From: Campylobacteraceae bacterium
Lineage (GTDB): Bacteria > Campylobacterota > Campylobacteria > Campylobacterales > Campylobacteraceae
Length of the DNA stretch: 10,760 nt
Direction: 5' to 3'
Assembly (NCBI GenBank): GCA_031259875.1
Contig: JAIRKW010000122.1
Span: 1-10,760 of the forward strand
Shown here one piece after another: positions 1-6,714 of the stretch (position 1 is its first letter; every line of letters starts with the position of its first letter). The notes below the pieces were generated by a model. It worked only from the letters and a program-made list of their open reading frames with translations, ran no database searches and was not told the DNA's origin. The position numbers were made by a program, and so were the translations under genes.

Positions 1-824
1 TTTATCTTGTGCGCGCTAAAGCCCAAAATATTTTTATTGATAATGCCGACAGCCATCAAAGCTATCTGCGGCAGCGTTAAAAGATAAATAGGTATCTCTC
101 GTCCCATTGCACGTTCTATCTCTTTGCGTTTTTGGTCCATTAAATAAAATATGCGTGTATCGCTTACTATTAAAAAATCTGCTCCGTTATCAAATGCATC
201 CAAAAGAATACTACCTGCCATTTTAAAAGCAATTTCTGGTGCGTATTGCAATAATTCGTATCCGCTTGGGTTAAACTCTCTGCTAAATCTCACACGCTTT
301 AATTCTATAGTATCGAAAAATTTATCCAATTCTTTATTTGAGTGTTCATCGGCTCTTATATCAGCCCCATAATGAAATGCAGCTTTGAAGCCGTTAAATT
401 GGTGTTTGAGGCGGCTTTTGATGTGTTGTATGGTATCTTTATTTGTAATGAAAGTATTGATATGCAAAGTATCAGCTAAAAAATCAGTTGTAAGCTCAAA
501 TGGATTTAAAATCTGTTCCATCTCATTTTTCATATCAGGATTATTTGCAATAAAGCTTTTTGTCAGTATCAGCGATAGATAAGAACTTGTGTCACAAGCA
601 ACTATGGTTTCTCCGTTTTTACCAATCTGTGCTAAGAGCGAAACAAATCTTTTTGCAAAACTTTTTGGATTGAGCGTATACTTTTCAGCGCCTATATCAC
701 TTACATTTGTATCTATAATATAATTTGCTATATAAAATTCTCTCAAAAAAGCTTCGCTGGCATTTTTGAAAGGCTTTGTAACAAGTTTTTTATTCATTTT
801 GTTGAAGATAATATAATTCGCCAT
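1..824 (-). CDS. HdrB/CCG-domain-like protein without Fe-S cysteines (partial, C-terminus outside window)
   Basis: Reading the minus strand from ATG at 824-822 gives an open frame of 274 codons that leaves the window at base 1 without a stop. The protein resembles the CCG-domain subunit of heterodisulfide reductase (HdrB) and of SdhE/MfrE-type succinate dehydrogenase or fumarate reductase. Two segments align with the usual ends of CCG domains: residues about 74-85 (IVACDTSSYLSL), and a later GADFLIVSDTRIFYLMD followed by LPQIALMAVG, which fits the 'LPQL.GLA.G' tail of the family. At both places the CxxC pair is replaced (D78/S81 in the first; Asp and Ile in the second). Only one Cys (C77) occurs in the visible part, so a cluster of the usual kind is very unlikely. 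The start lies 9 nt after the stop of the upstream gene, and an AAGG ribosome site overlaps that stop, so the two are co-transcribed. Function unknown. The comparison is to the family pattern from memory. Confidence 0.7.
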   Translation of the reverse strand, partial: MANYIIFNKMNKKLVTKPFKNASEAFLREFYIANYIIDTNVSDIGAEKYTLNPKSFAKRFVSLLAQIGKNGETIVACDTSSYLSLILTKSFIANNPDMKNEMEQILNPFELTTDFLADTLHINTFITNKDTIQHIKSRLKHQFNGFKAAFHYGADIRADEHSNKELDKFFDTIELKRVRFSREFNPSGYELLQYAPEIAFKMAGSILLDAFDNGADFLIVSDTRIFYLMDQKRKEIERAMGREIPIYLLTLPQIALMAVGIINKNILGFSAHKI

Positions 825-833
825 TTGTTTGCC

Positions 834-1520
834 TTAAAAAGTCTTAGCGCATTTTGCTTCGCGCTTTGTTATAGAGTTGGTATCGGGGACATATTGCAAA
901 ATATCCGCTTTTAGTCTTGCTATCCTCTCTTCTATATTTACTGCTTTTGGGTCTAAAATAAGAGCATTTTTGACAGAAGTATGAAGCCATACGCCATACT
1001 TTTCATCTGCACATAAGCGTAATATCTCATCTCTTTTATGCGGGTATTTCTCAATTAAAAACAGTGCGAAAAGCATAAATGAATCACCGAAATATTCGCG
1101 TTCAAACTCGATTGTTGAAGAAGCGTAATAATATGACACAAGCCCTTCATACCGCTCTTTATCGCCCTCTTGCATAAAGGGTTTTAGGTAGTCTAACTGT
1201 TTTAAAAATGGACTCGTGTCTATATTAAGGTCGTGCACAGCGTAAAATTCGCTCAAAGGCTCAAGTGTAAATTTATCTGTTTTCAAAAATTTAACAATAG
1301 TCCTAACGCTCATATTTACCAAAGCAACAAATGAGTTTACTCGTATGCCTGTAAATCTGTTTGATGGGAATGCAAAAGAGTTATCCTGTTCTTTAATACC
1401 GTTTAAAATATCCAACAGTGTACCATTTGTATCTACGCTTACTTCATACTCTTTGTAGTATGGCAGTAAATCGCTTGCAGCATTAAAACGAAACAGATTT
1501 GCAGTAATAAGATAGGACAT
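834..1520 (-). CDS. SdhB/FrdB N-terminal-domain-like protein lacking [2Fe-2S] cysteines (DUF5644-like)
   Basis: A 228-residue protein. Residues 1-115 follow the plan of the ferredoxin-like N-terminal domain of succinate dehydrogenase/fumarate reductase iron-sulfur subunits: 'FRFN...LPYYKEYEVSVDTNGTLLDIL', then a segment matching the cluster loop, then 'FTLEPLSEF..VHDLNIDTSPF...LDYLKPFM', which mirrors the family's 'EPL..FPV..DL.VD..PF...L...KP'. In the cluster loop (about residues 53-70, SNRFTGIRVNSFVALVN) every position where SdhB has Cys is occupied by another residue, and the protein's two Cys lie in the last third. The C-terminal half is helical-looking and not recognised; the usual 4Fe-4S/3Fe-4S domain is absent. 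AGGAGG at 1525-1530 is well placed for the ATG at 1520-1518. It heads a two-gene operon with the HdrB-like gene. I recall a Campylobacterota domain family DUF5644 that fits, but cannot confirm it. The role is unknown; electron transfer through this domain is improbable. Confidence 0.75.
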   Translation of the reverse strand: MSYLITANLFRFNAASDLLPYYKEYEVSVDTNGTLLDILNGIKEQDNSFAFPSNRFTGIRVNSFVALVNMSVRTIVKFLKTDKFTLEPLSEFYAVHDLNIDTSPFLKQLDYLKPFMQEGDKERYEGLVSYYYASSTIEFEREYFGDSFMLFALFLIEKYPHKRDEILRLCADEKYGVWLHTSVKNALILDPKAVNIEERIARLKADILQYVPDTNSITKREAKCAKTF

Positions 1521-1688
1521 ATTTCCTCCTGAAAAAGCAAGTTTGATTAGTTTAACCCAAAAACACTTAATATATTTTTTGTTTCAAGGGTTTAAGCTAA
1601 AAAACAGTATAAAAGTAACTAAACGGAGCTAATTTTATATTAAAGAGGCTGTATTATAATAATAAACTCTGTTTTTTTGGAGGAATTT
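1521..1688. promoter_or_regulatory. Divergent intergenic region, with thiL -10 box
   Basis: This stretch separates the minus-strand redox-like pair from thiL. TATAAT at 1655-1660 is a good -10 for thiL, giving a leader of only about 20 nt. That leaves no room for a TPP riboswitch, and none of its conserved segments is present. A -10 for the minus-strand pair is less clear; a TAAACT or TATATT on that strand between about 1550 and 1575 would serve. An imperfect dyad (TTTAACCC near 1550 and GGGTTTAA near 1588) lies between the two and might be a regulator site, but the arms do not match exactly. Confidence 0.5.
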
Positions 1689-2510
1689 TTGGATAAAGAA
1701 TCCTTTATCATTTCGCAATTCAAAAATACTTTTATAGGCGATGATGGCGCGGTTGTCAATAAATGGGTGTATTCAAAAGACCTTTTCTGTGAAGATACGC
1801 ATTTTAAGCGCGATTGGCTGAGTCTTTATCAAATTGCACGAAAAGCTATGCTTGTTAATATCTCCGATGCTATAGCTATGAACGCAAAGCCAAAGTATGC
1901 TCTTTTGGGCGTAAGCGTACCGAAAAATTTCAGTCTTCAAGAGATAGAAGAGTTATCAAAAGGCTTTAATGAAACAGCCTGCGAATACGGTATAAAAATC
2001 ATCGGCGGAGATACTGTATCGGGCAGTAAAATCATAATCTCTATAACGATTATTGCTAAAAAACGTAAATATACGCTCTGCCGCTCAAATCTAAAAAAAG
2101 GCGATATTTTGGCTTATACCGGCGTTTTAGGAGAGAGCAGATGCGAGCTTTTAAATCTATTAAACGGCGGTAAAGTTTCTGAAAATTCGCGTTTCGTTCA
2201 GCCGACTTTGAGAGCTGAGTTTATCAAAAAGGCTGCTAAATATCTGCGCTGCGGACTTGATATATCAGACGGTCTTAGCAAGGATTTGTCACGCCTTTGC
2301 GCTTTTAGTTCTCTTGGTGTAAAATTTGATAAACAGATAGATAAAAATACTCTTTGCAGCGGTGAAGAGTATGAGATGTTAATAGCGTTTGCCCCCGAAA
2401 ACAGGGATAAAGTTTTACGTGTCGCCAAAAAGACAAAAACACCTCTTAATATATTCGCTAAAGCTTGTGACGGGGAGTATTTGAGCGAATGCAAAGAGCA
2501 CCATTTTTAA
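1689..2510 (+). CDS. thiL: Thiamine-monophosphate kinase
   Basis: Phosphorylates thiamine monophosphate with ATP to the active cofactor thiamine diphosphate, the last step of de novo thiamine synthesis, in the cytoplasm. Family landmarks (numbered from the start chosen here): IGDDGA at 16-21, EDTHF at 35-39, NISDAIAMNAKP at 57-68, GGDT at 106-109, GD.LAYTG.LG about 138-148 and DISDG at 191-195. These Asp-rich motifs hold Mg-ATP in ThiL and the wider PurM/SelD fold. The frame opens at an earlier TTG (1677), but a GGAGG at 1679-1683 sits 5 nt before a second TTG at 1689. The site would lie inside the gene if 1677 were used, so I take 1689 (MDKESF..., 273 residues). That is shorter than the roughly 320 residues of enterobacterial ThiL but has the full motif set. 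truD follows after 10 nt on the same strand. Confidence 0.93.
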   Translation: MDKESFIISQFKNTFIGDDGAVVNKWVYSKDLFCEDTHFKRDWLSLYQIARKAMLVNISDAIAMNAKPKYALLGVSVPKNFSLQEIEELSKGFNETACEYGIKIIGGDTVSGSKIIISITIIAKKRKYTLCRSNLKKGDILAYTGVLGESRCELLNLLNGGKVSENSRFVQPTLRAEFIKKAAKYLRCGLDISDGLSKDLSRLCAFSSLGVKFDKQIDKNTLCSGEEYEMLIAFAPENRDKVLRVAKKTKTPLNIFAKACDGEYLSECKEHHF

Positions 2511-2520
2511 AGGATAATAT

Positions 2521-3615
2521 TTGAACAGACTCTTTTTTTTAAATCATACAGCTGTTGAACAAGCTCATTTTAGTAAAAATTCAAGTGATTTTGTTGTTAA
2601 TGAAATACCGCTTTATGAGTTTAGCGGCAGCGGAGAACATCTTATATTGCATACGCGCAAAAAAGATTTGACTACTTGGCAAATGCTGCGTGTTTTTAGT
2701 GATACAAGCGGCGCAAAGATGCGTGATTTTGGTTATGCAGGATTGAAAGATAAAGAGGGCATGACAACACAGTATGTGAGTATACACAAAAATTATGCGA
2801 AAGCTTTTGAAAATTTTTCACACCCAAATATTAAAATTTTAAATGCACTTTATCATAATAATAAGATAAAAATAGGGCATTTAAAAGGTAATCGTTTTTT
2901 TATAAGACTAAAAAAAGTTCTTCCATCTGATGCTTTGAAACTCTCGCAAGTATGCCTTAAAATATCTAAAGATGGGTATCCTAATTATTTTGGCTATCAG
3001 CGTTTCGGTAAAGACGGTGATAATTTTGAGCTTGGCAGAGCGATACTTAGCGGTGAAAAATGGGAAAGAAATCCAAAACTTAGAGATTTTTTGATTAGCG
3101 CATATCAAAGCGAACTTTTTAACAGATGGCTTACTAAAAGAGTGCAGATAAGTAAATTTTTTGAAGCCTTTAATCAATCCGAACTTCAAAGTGCATTAAA
3201 ATGGGATAAGGATGTAATCAAAGAGGTAGAAAAACAACCGCAATTTTTCAAACTGTTAAATGGTGATGTCTGTTGTCATTATCCGCACGGAAAGGCTTTT
3301 TTGTGTGAGGATTTGGATGTTGAGAGTACGCGTATGGCAGATAAAAATATAACTGTTACAGGTTTTTTGGCAGGCGCACGTGCGATAAGAGCACAGGGAT
3401 TGGCAGGGGAGATAGAGAGTGAAGTTTTTGCTCAAGCGGAAAGTTTTTTGGATAAAATGAATGGCTCACGGCGTTATGCGTGGAATTTTACGGAAGACTT
3501 TGAGTACAAATATAAAGAGGAAGAGGCGTGGTTTGAGATGAGTTTTTCACTTGCAAAAGGCTCGTATGCTACAGTGGTGCTGGAGGAGATATTGCACAGA
3601 AATTTGGATGAATAA
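2521..3615 (+). CDS. truD: tRNA pseudouridine(13) synthase TruD
   Basis: Converts uridine 13 of the tRNA D-arm (in E. coli, tRNA-Glu) to pseudouridine. The 364-residue protein carries the TruD signature GYAGLKDK at 71-78, in which D77 is the expected catalytic aspartate (Asp80 in E. coli). It also has the conserved N-Y-F-G-Y-Q-R-F-G block at 155-163 and the C-terminal 'GSRR' element before the last strand. Length is near the E. coli protein (349). The start is TTG at 2521, preceded by AAGGA at 2510-2514 that touches the thiL stop, so translation is probably coupled to thiL. The pairing with thiL has no obvious biochemical logic and looks like simple operon sharing. No convincing terminator follows the stop. 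Confidence 0.95.
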   Translation: MNRLFFLNHTAVEQAHFSKNSSDFVVNEIPLYEFSGSGEHLILHTRKKDLTTWQMLRVFSDTSGAKMRDFGYAGLKDKEGMTTQYVSIHKNYAKAFENFSHPNIKILNALYHNNKIKIGHLKGNRFFIRLKKVLPSDALKLSQVCLKISKDGYPNYFGYQRFGKDGDNFELGRAILSGEKWERNPKLRDFLISAYQSELFNRWLTKRVQISKFFEAFNQSELQSALKWDKDVIKEVEKQPQFFKLLNGDVCCHYPHGKAFLCEDLDVESTRMADKNITVTGFLAGARAIRAQGLAGEIESEVFAQAESFLDKMNGSRRYAWNFTEDFEYKYKEEEAWFEMSFSLAKGSYATVVLEEILHRNLDE

Positions 3616-3904
3616 AATAGTTGCGACTTTAAAAGCAATTGTAAAGTTCAGATATCAATATATATAAGCTTGCTTAAAATATATGATTTGCTTTAAAAAT
3701 GCTTGTATATTTTCTTTGTTTTTTAGAATTTTGTCTCTATTTTGTAAAATTGTCTGATTTTAAGAGTTAAAAAGAATGTAGTCAAGAGTATTTTGCCGCA
3801 TTTTATAAAAAAATCTAATTAGGACAAAAATAATCTCTTTTTTTAAACCTGTGCTAATCAATTATTTTGTAATATTAGAAGCTAAATTTTATAAGGAGGA
3901 TTAA
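3616..3904. promoter_or_regulatory. Intergenic region upstream of superoxide reductase
   Basis: About 290 nt, very AT-rich, with no open frame of interest on either strand. A weak dyad just after truD (ACTTTA about 3628 with TAAAGT about 3644) has no T-tract, so it is not called a terminator. Near the downstream gene, TAATAT at 3870-3875 preceded by T-rich DNA fits the -10 style of this phylum, which often lacks a -35. It would give a leader of roughly 22 nt containing the strong ribosome site AAGGAGG at 3893-3899. No PerR- or Fur-like box could be identified with confidence. Confidence 0.4.
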
Positions 3905-4297
3905 ATGCCTAAAATTAATCGTTATGTAGATATAGATTTGGTTGAGCGTGAGTCTAAAAAGGATTATATAGATAGACACTCTGTATTTGTTCATTGTGCC
4001 AAGAGTACAAAAAAAGGCGAGAAATTTGCTGTAACCGTTAAAGTTGGAAAGGAATATTCCCATCCGGACGATTTTGACCATTATATAGCTAATGTATCCT
4101 TGTATAACGGCGAAACACTTTTGGCAAGAGCTGATTTTATTGCAGGTACACTTGGCGGTCAAGGGGCAAAAGGGCAGTTGGAGGTAACTTTCAATATAGT
4201 CCCTACAACTTCAAAACTAAATTTAGTTGCTCATAGCTACTGTACAAAACACGGTTTATGGGAGAGCGATCCTGTAAGCGTTGAAGTAGCGGAGTAA
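3905..4297 (+). CDS. Superoxide reductase, one-iron (neelaredoxin, class II) type
   Basis: Reduces superoxide to hydrogen peroxide without releasing oxygen; an oxygen defence of anaerobes and microaerophiles. The 130-residue protein has the mononuclear iron site expected for the family: H25, H53 and H59 (in HPDDFDH) as equatorial histidines, and C113 plus H116 in CTKHGLW. The H53-H59 and C113-H116 spacings equal those of Archaeoglobus neelaredoxin; H25 to H53 is two residues longer. There is no N-terminal desulforedoxin domain, so this is the one-iron form. The usual E-K before the first histidine reads D23-R24 here, a conservative but unusual change. The ATG at 3905 has AAGGAGG 5 nt upstream. 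The gene stands alone, with its own probable promoter and a hairpin behind it. SoxZ-like sulfur carriers were considered, but they lack the C-x-x-H-G-L-W motif. Confidence 0.88.
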   Translation: MPKINRYVDIDLVERESKKDYIDRHSVFVHCAKSTKKGEKFAVTVKVGKEYSHPDDFDHYIANVSLYNGETLLARADFIAGTLGGQGAKGQLEVTFNIVPTTSKLNLVAHSYCTKHGLWESDPVSVEVAE

Positions 4298-4305
4298 ATT
4301 TATTA

Positions 4306-4332
4306 GTATCAGGCTCTTTTAGGGCTTGATAC
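4306..4332 (+). terminator. Hairpin after superoxide reductase gene
   Basis: An 11-bp stem (GTATCAGGCTC with GGGCTTGATAC, including two G-T pairs) and a 5-nt loop TTTTA start 8 nt after the stop codon. Position and stability fit an end-of-transcript structure, but no T-tract follows directly. A second AT-only dyad (4358-4377, 8-bp arms) lies further on. It may act as a 3' stabiliser rather than a true intrinsic terminator. Confidence 0.5.
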
Positions 4333-4389
4333 CAAACTCCGTTGATTCGCATATTGTTTAAAAAAACAGTTTTTTAAGTCAATATTAGT

Positions 4390-4402
4390 TATTATTGCTT
4401 CC
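4390..4402 (+). promoter_or_regulatory. -10 box of the UDG operon; possible leaderless start
   Basis: TATTAT at 4390-4395 lies only 7 nt before the ATG at 4403, and there is no purine-rich ribosome site in front of that ATG. A transcript started at the normal distance from this -10 would begin at or within a base or two of the start codon. Confidence 0.45.
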
Positions 4403-5062
4403 ATGTCTAAACTTGAAACTCTAAAAATGTTGAGAGAGCTGTATATATACCGCTCGTACGGATTTACATATTATAAAAAGCGCGAGATTGTGCCGGAAAA
4501 ACCTAATGCTTCCATACCAAACAGTATGGATGAATTACGAAAAAACGTTCTTAGCTGCTTTTTATGCACATTGTGCAAAACGCGCAAAAATGTAGTCTTC
4601 GGCGAGGGTAATTTAAATGCAAAAATTATGTTTATTGGTGAAGGACCAGGATTAAATGAGGATTTGCAAGGAAGACCGTTTGTAGGCAAAGCAGGAGAGC
4701 TTCTTACTAAAATGATAGAGAATGTATTAAAAATAAAACGAAGTGAAACTTATATTGCCAATATTGTCAAATGCCGCCCGCCGGAAAACCGTGTGCCGAC
4801 TCCGGAGGAGGCAAATATGTGCAAGCCGTATCTTTTTAAGCAGATAGAGATACTATCTCCGCAAATCATTGTCGCTCTTGGCAATACAAGTTATCATTAT
4901 CTGACAGGTGATGAGCGCGGTATTACGAAAGTACGCGGAGAGATAATAGAGTATAAGAATGCCAAACTTATACCGACTTTTCATCCGAGTTATCTTTTGA
5001 GAAACGAATCTGCTAAAAAAGAGGCTTATCGAGATATGCTAAGAGTAAAGGCTTTATTGTGA
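4403..5062 (+). CDS. Uracil-DNA glycosylase, family 4 (iron-sulfur type)
   Basis: Removes uracil from DNA (deaminated cytosine or misincorporated dUMP) as the first step of base-excision repair. In the 219-residue protein the four [4Fe-4S] ligands are C52, C55, C124 and C140, with the C124-C140 spacing of 16 seen in Thermus UDG. C58 is an extra cysteine. Catalytic motif A is G79-E-G-P-G-x-x-E-D87, followed by GRPFVGKAG. Motif B is H194-P-S-Y-L-L-R200. About 45 residues precede the first cysteine, a helical N-terminal extension (rich in Lys and Tyr) that is longer than in Thermus. The start is uncertain: ATG 4403 has no Shine-Dalgarno, and neither does the next ATG at codon 9. The stop overlaps the start of the next gene (GTGA, 5059-5062), so the two are translationally coupled. 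Confidence 0.93.
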   Translation: MSKLETLKMLRELYIYRSYGFTYYKKREIVPEKPNASIPNSMDELRKNVLSCFLCTLCKTRKNVVFGEGNLNAKIMFIGEGPGLNEDLQGRPFVGKAGELLTKMIENVLKIKRSETYIANIVKCRPPENRVPTPEEANMCKPYLFKQIEILSPQIIVALGNTSYHYLTGDERGITKVRGEIIEYKNAKLIPTFHPSYLLRNESAKKEAYRDMLRVKALL

Positions 5063-6267
5063 AAAAGATATTTTTTTTATTGATTTTTTTATGCGCGGCT
5101 GTATATGCCGTAAGTGACAAACCGTCGCCGATTTCGCTTCCAAAAAGCGTCTTTTTAAATATCAATCCTGCACCTTGTAACGCGGTGTGTTTAGATAGAT
5201 TGCTCGTTAACGGTCAAATTTTCAGTTTTATGAGCAGATATGACGAAAAGTATTCTACTAAGTCCTTAGAGGAAAATTATCTCGATTACGCACAAATATT
5301 CAATCTATTAATGTACTATGAGTATGACTCGAGGAGTATAAGGCTTGCCGTTTTGATACCGCAAAAGAGTATTAAAAATTATGCGCTTACGTCTGTAAAT
5401 GCCGTTTTAGCATATCTTTTGAGGCAGAGAGGCAATTTTGAGCTTGCCGTATTCAACAGTGTAGACGAGAGTGAAGAGTCAATAAAAACAACGCTTAATG
5501 AGATACGAAAAAACGGTTATTTGTATGTAGTGGCGCCTATAACACAAGACGGACTTGAAACGTTGATAGAAAACAGTTACGGCATATATATATTTATTCC
5601 TACACTTCATAAATCACTGTATGATAGCGTGTCTAATAATATTATCTTTGGCGGTATTGACTATAACACTCAAATAGAGGCTTTAAATAAATTTGCCAAA
5701 GGGAATATTACTATATTTTCCGGCGAGAGCAAATTGGAGCTGGGATTAAATGAAATGGTAAAAAGTCAAAATAACGCAGTTGAAAATACACTCTATTTTA
5801 CAAGCTTGAAAGATAACTTCAAAAAAGCAATAGAGGGCAATAAAAATCTTAACTCATCATCGGTTTATCTAAATATGCCGCGCTTTATGTCCGGCTTGCT
5901 TGCTTCACAGCTTAGAGCTTACAAGCAGATGCCTTTATCACTTCTTTCCACGCAAATAAATTATCATCCGGATATATTAAATCTTACGCAATACGAAGAT
6001 AGAAAAAATCTATATCTTGCAAACTCCATAGGCGCAATAGACACTCATCTTGAAAGTATTAATGCGTTTTTAGGCAATAATATGGAATATGATTGGGTCA
6101 ATTACTCCATTTCTATCGGCGCAGAGTATATAAATTTAAGATTTTTTAATGATGAATCGGAAAAGCTTTTCAAGGAAGACATCAATAATTATGGTCAGAT
6201 AGAGTATGGTACGCGCATTTTTAAAGCCGAACAATACGGTTTTTCAGAACAAAAGATTGAAGATTAG
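5059..6267 (+). CDS. Exported protein of unknown function, possible periplasmic-binding (LpoA-like) fold
   Basis: 402 residues starting at GTG 5059, with AAAGG 7 nt upstream inside the previous gene. Residues 1-17 form a signal peptide: two lysines, a hydrophobic run and a likely cut after V-Y-A17. There is no lipobox. The mature start has a C40-x3-C44 pair followed by 'LDRLLVNGQIFSFMSRY'. From about residue 90 the pattern of short hydrophobic strands and helices resembles type-1 periplasmic-binding domains such as LpoA/LppC: 'IRLAVLIPQKSI', then 'YLYVVAPITQDGLETLI', 'YGIYIFIPTL', and 'LRAYKQMPLSLLSTQINYHP', which echoes LpoA's 'lPvyaTSri' segment. This similarity is weak and inferred. If right, it could bind a small ligand or a cell-wall enzyme in the periplasm. 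Coupling to UDG suggests shared expression only. It ends 6 nt from the convergent rimI-like gene. Confidence 0.7.
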   Translation: MKKIFFLLIFLCAAVYAVSDKPSPISLPKSVFLNINPAPCNAVCLDRLLVNGQIFSFMSRYDEKYSTKSLEENYLDYAQIFNLLMYYEYDSRSIRLAVLIPQKSIKNYALTSVNAVLAYLLRQRGNFELAVFNSVDESEESIKTTLNEIRKNGYLYVVAPITQDGLETLIENSYGIYIFIPTLHKSLYDSVSNNIIFGGIDYNTQIEALNKFAKGNITIFSGESKLELGLNEMVKSQNNAVENTLYFTSLKDNFKKAIEGNKNLNSSSVYLNMPRFMSGLLASQLRAYKQMPLSLLSTQINYHPDILNLTQYEDRKNLYLANSIGAIDTHLESINAFLGNNMEYDWVNYSISIGAEYINLRFFNDESEKLFKEDINNYGQIEYGTRIFKAEQYGFSEQKIED

Positions 6268-6273
6268 GCAGTA

Positions 6274-6714
6274 TTAAAATATCTTTTCCATCAGCATGGC
6301 ATCTGCGCCGTTTGGGTAGTAGTTTGAAATTATGCCTTTTTTGACAAATCCGCTTTTTTCATAAAGACCTATTGCACGGGTATTAGTTATATTTACTTCC
6401 AGTTTAATACCTTTTTTATCAATGCTTTTGGCATATGTAAAACTTTTTTCAAGCAGTGCAAAACCGACTCCTTGTGAACCAAACTCTTTTTTGACGGCAA
6501 TAGAGTAAACCCTTGCCTTTTTTGAATTTTTGCGCAACAAAAGCAGTATATAGCCTGCTGTTTTGTTGCCTATTTTGCAGATAAACAGTCTGTTTTTGGC
6601 GATATGGTAGAGAAAGTTTTGTCTTGTTAAGGCAAAAGAGTCTTCATTAAACGCTTCTGCCTCTATTGCACACAAAGCGTCCAAATCGCCTTTGGCAGCA
6701 GTTTTTATTCTCAT
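6274..6714 (-). CDS. rimI: GNAT acetyltransferase, RimI-like (ribosomal S18 / protein N-terminal alanine acetyltransferase)
   Basis: A 146-residue single-domain GNAT protein. The family acetylates N-terminal amines with acetyl-CoA; E. coli RimI acts on Ala1 of ribosomal protein S18. The core strand 'ARVYSIAVKKEFGSQGVGFALLEKS' (67-91) carries the acetyl-CoA loop G-S-Q-G-V-G; the first position, usually Arg or Gln, is Gly79 here. E106 in LEVN and Y118 in LYEKSGF are spaced 12 apart, like the catalytic Glu103 and Tyr115 of E. coli RimI, which supports the assignment. Its ATG overlaps the TGA of the upstream DUF2156 gene (ATGA, 6711-6714) and no separate ribosome site is visible, so translation is probably coupled. 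Substrate identity is inferred; another GNAT specificity is possible. Confidence 0.8.
   Translation of the reverse strand: MRIKTAAKGDLDALCAIEAEAFNEDSFALTRQNFLYHIAKNRLFICKIGNKTAGYILLLLRKNSKKARVYSIAVKKEFGSQGVGFALLEKSFTYAKSIDKKGIKLEVNITNTRAIGLYEKSGFVKKGIISNYYPNGADAMLMEKIF

Noticed and set aside
151..582. Two plus-strand open frames (73 and 65 residues)
   Set aside because: They lie opposite the HdrB-like gene, have low-complexity composition and no ribosome sites; the minus-strand frame is continuous through both.
1621..1688. TPP riboswitch before thiL
   Set aside because: The leader predicted from TATAAT is about 20 nt and none of the conserved THI-box segments is present.
3660..3770. Repeated TTGCTT and ATTTTGT units after truD, and an 8-bp AAAATATA/TATATTTT dyad
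   Set aside because: Short, irregular and nearly all A/T; expected at this base composition.
3905..4297. SoxZ/SoxY-like sulfur-oxidation protein
   Set aside because: The iron-ligand pattern of superoxide reductase (three His plus C-x-x-H-G-L-W) is complete, whereas no Sox motif is present.
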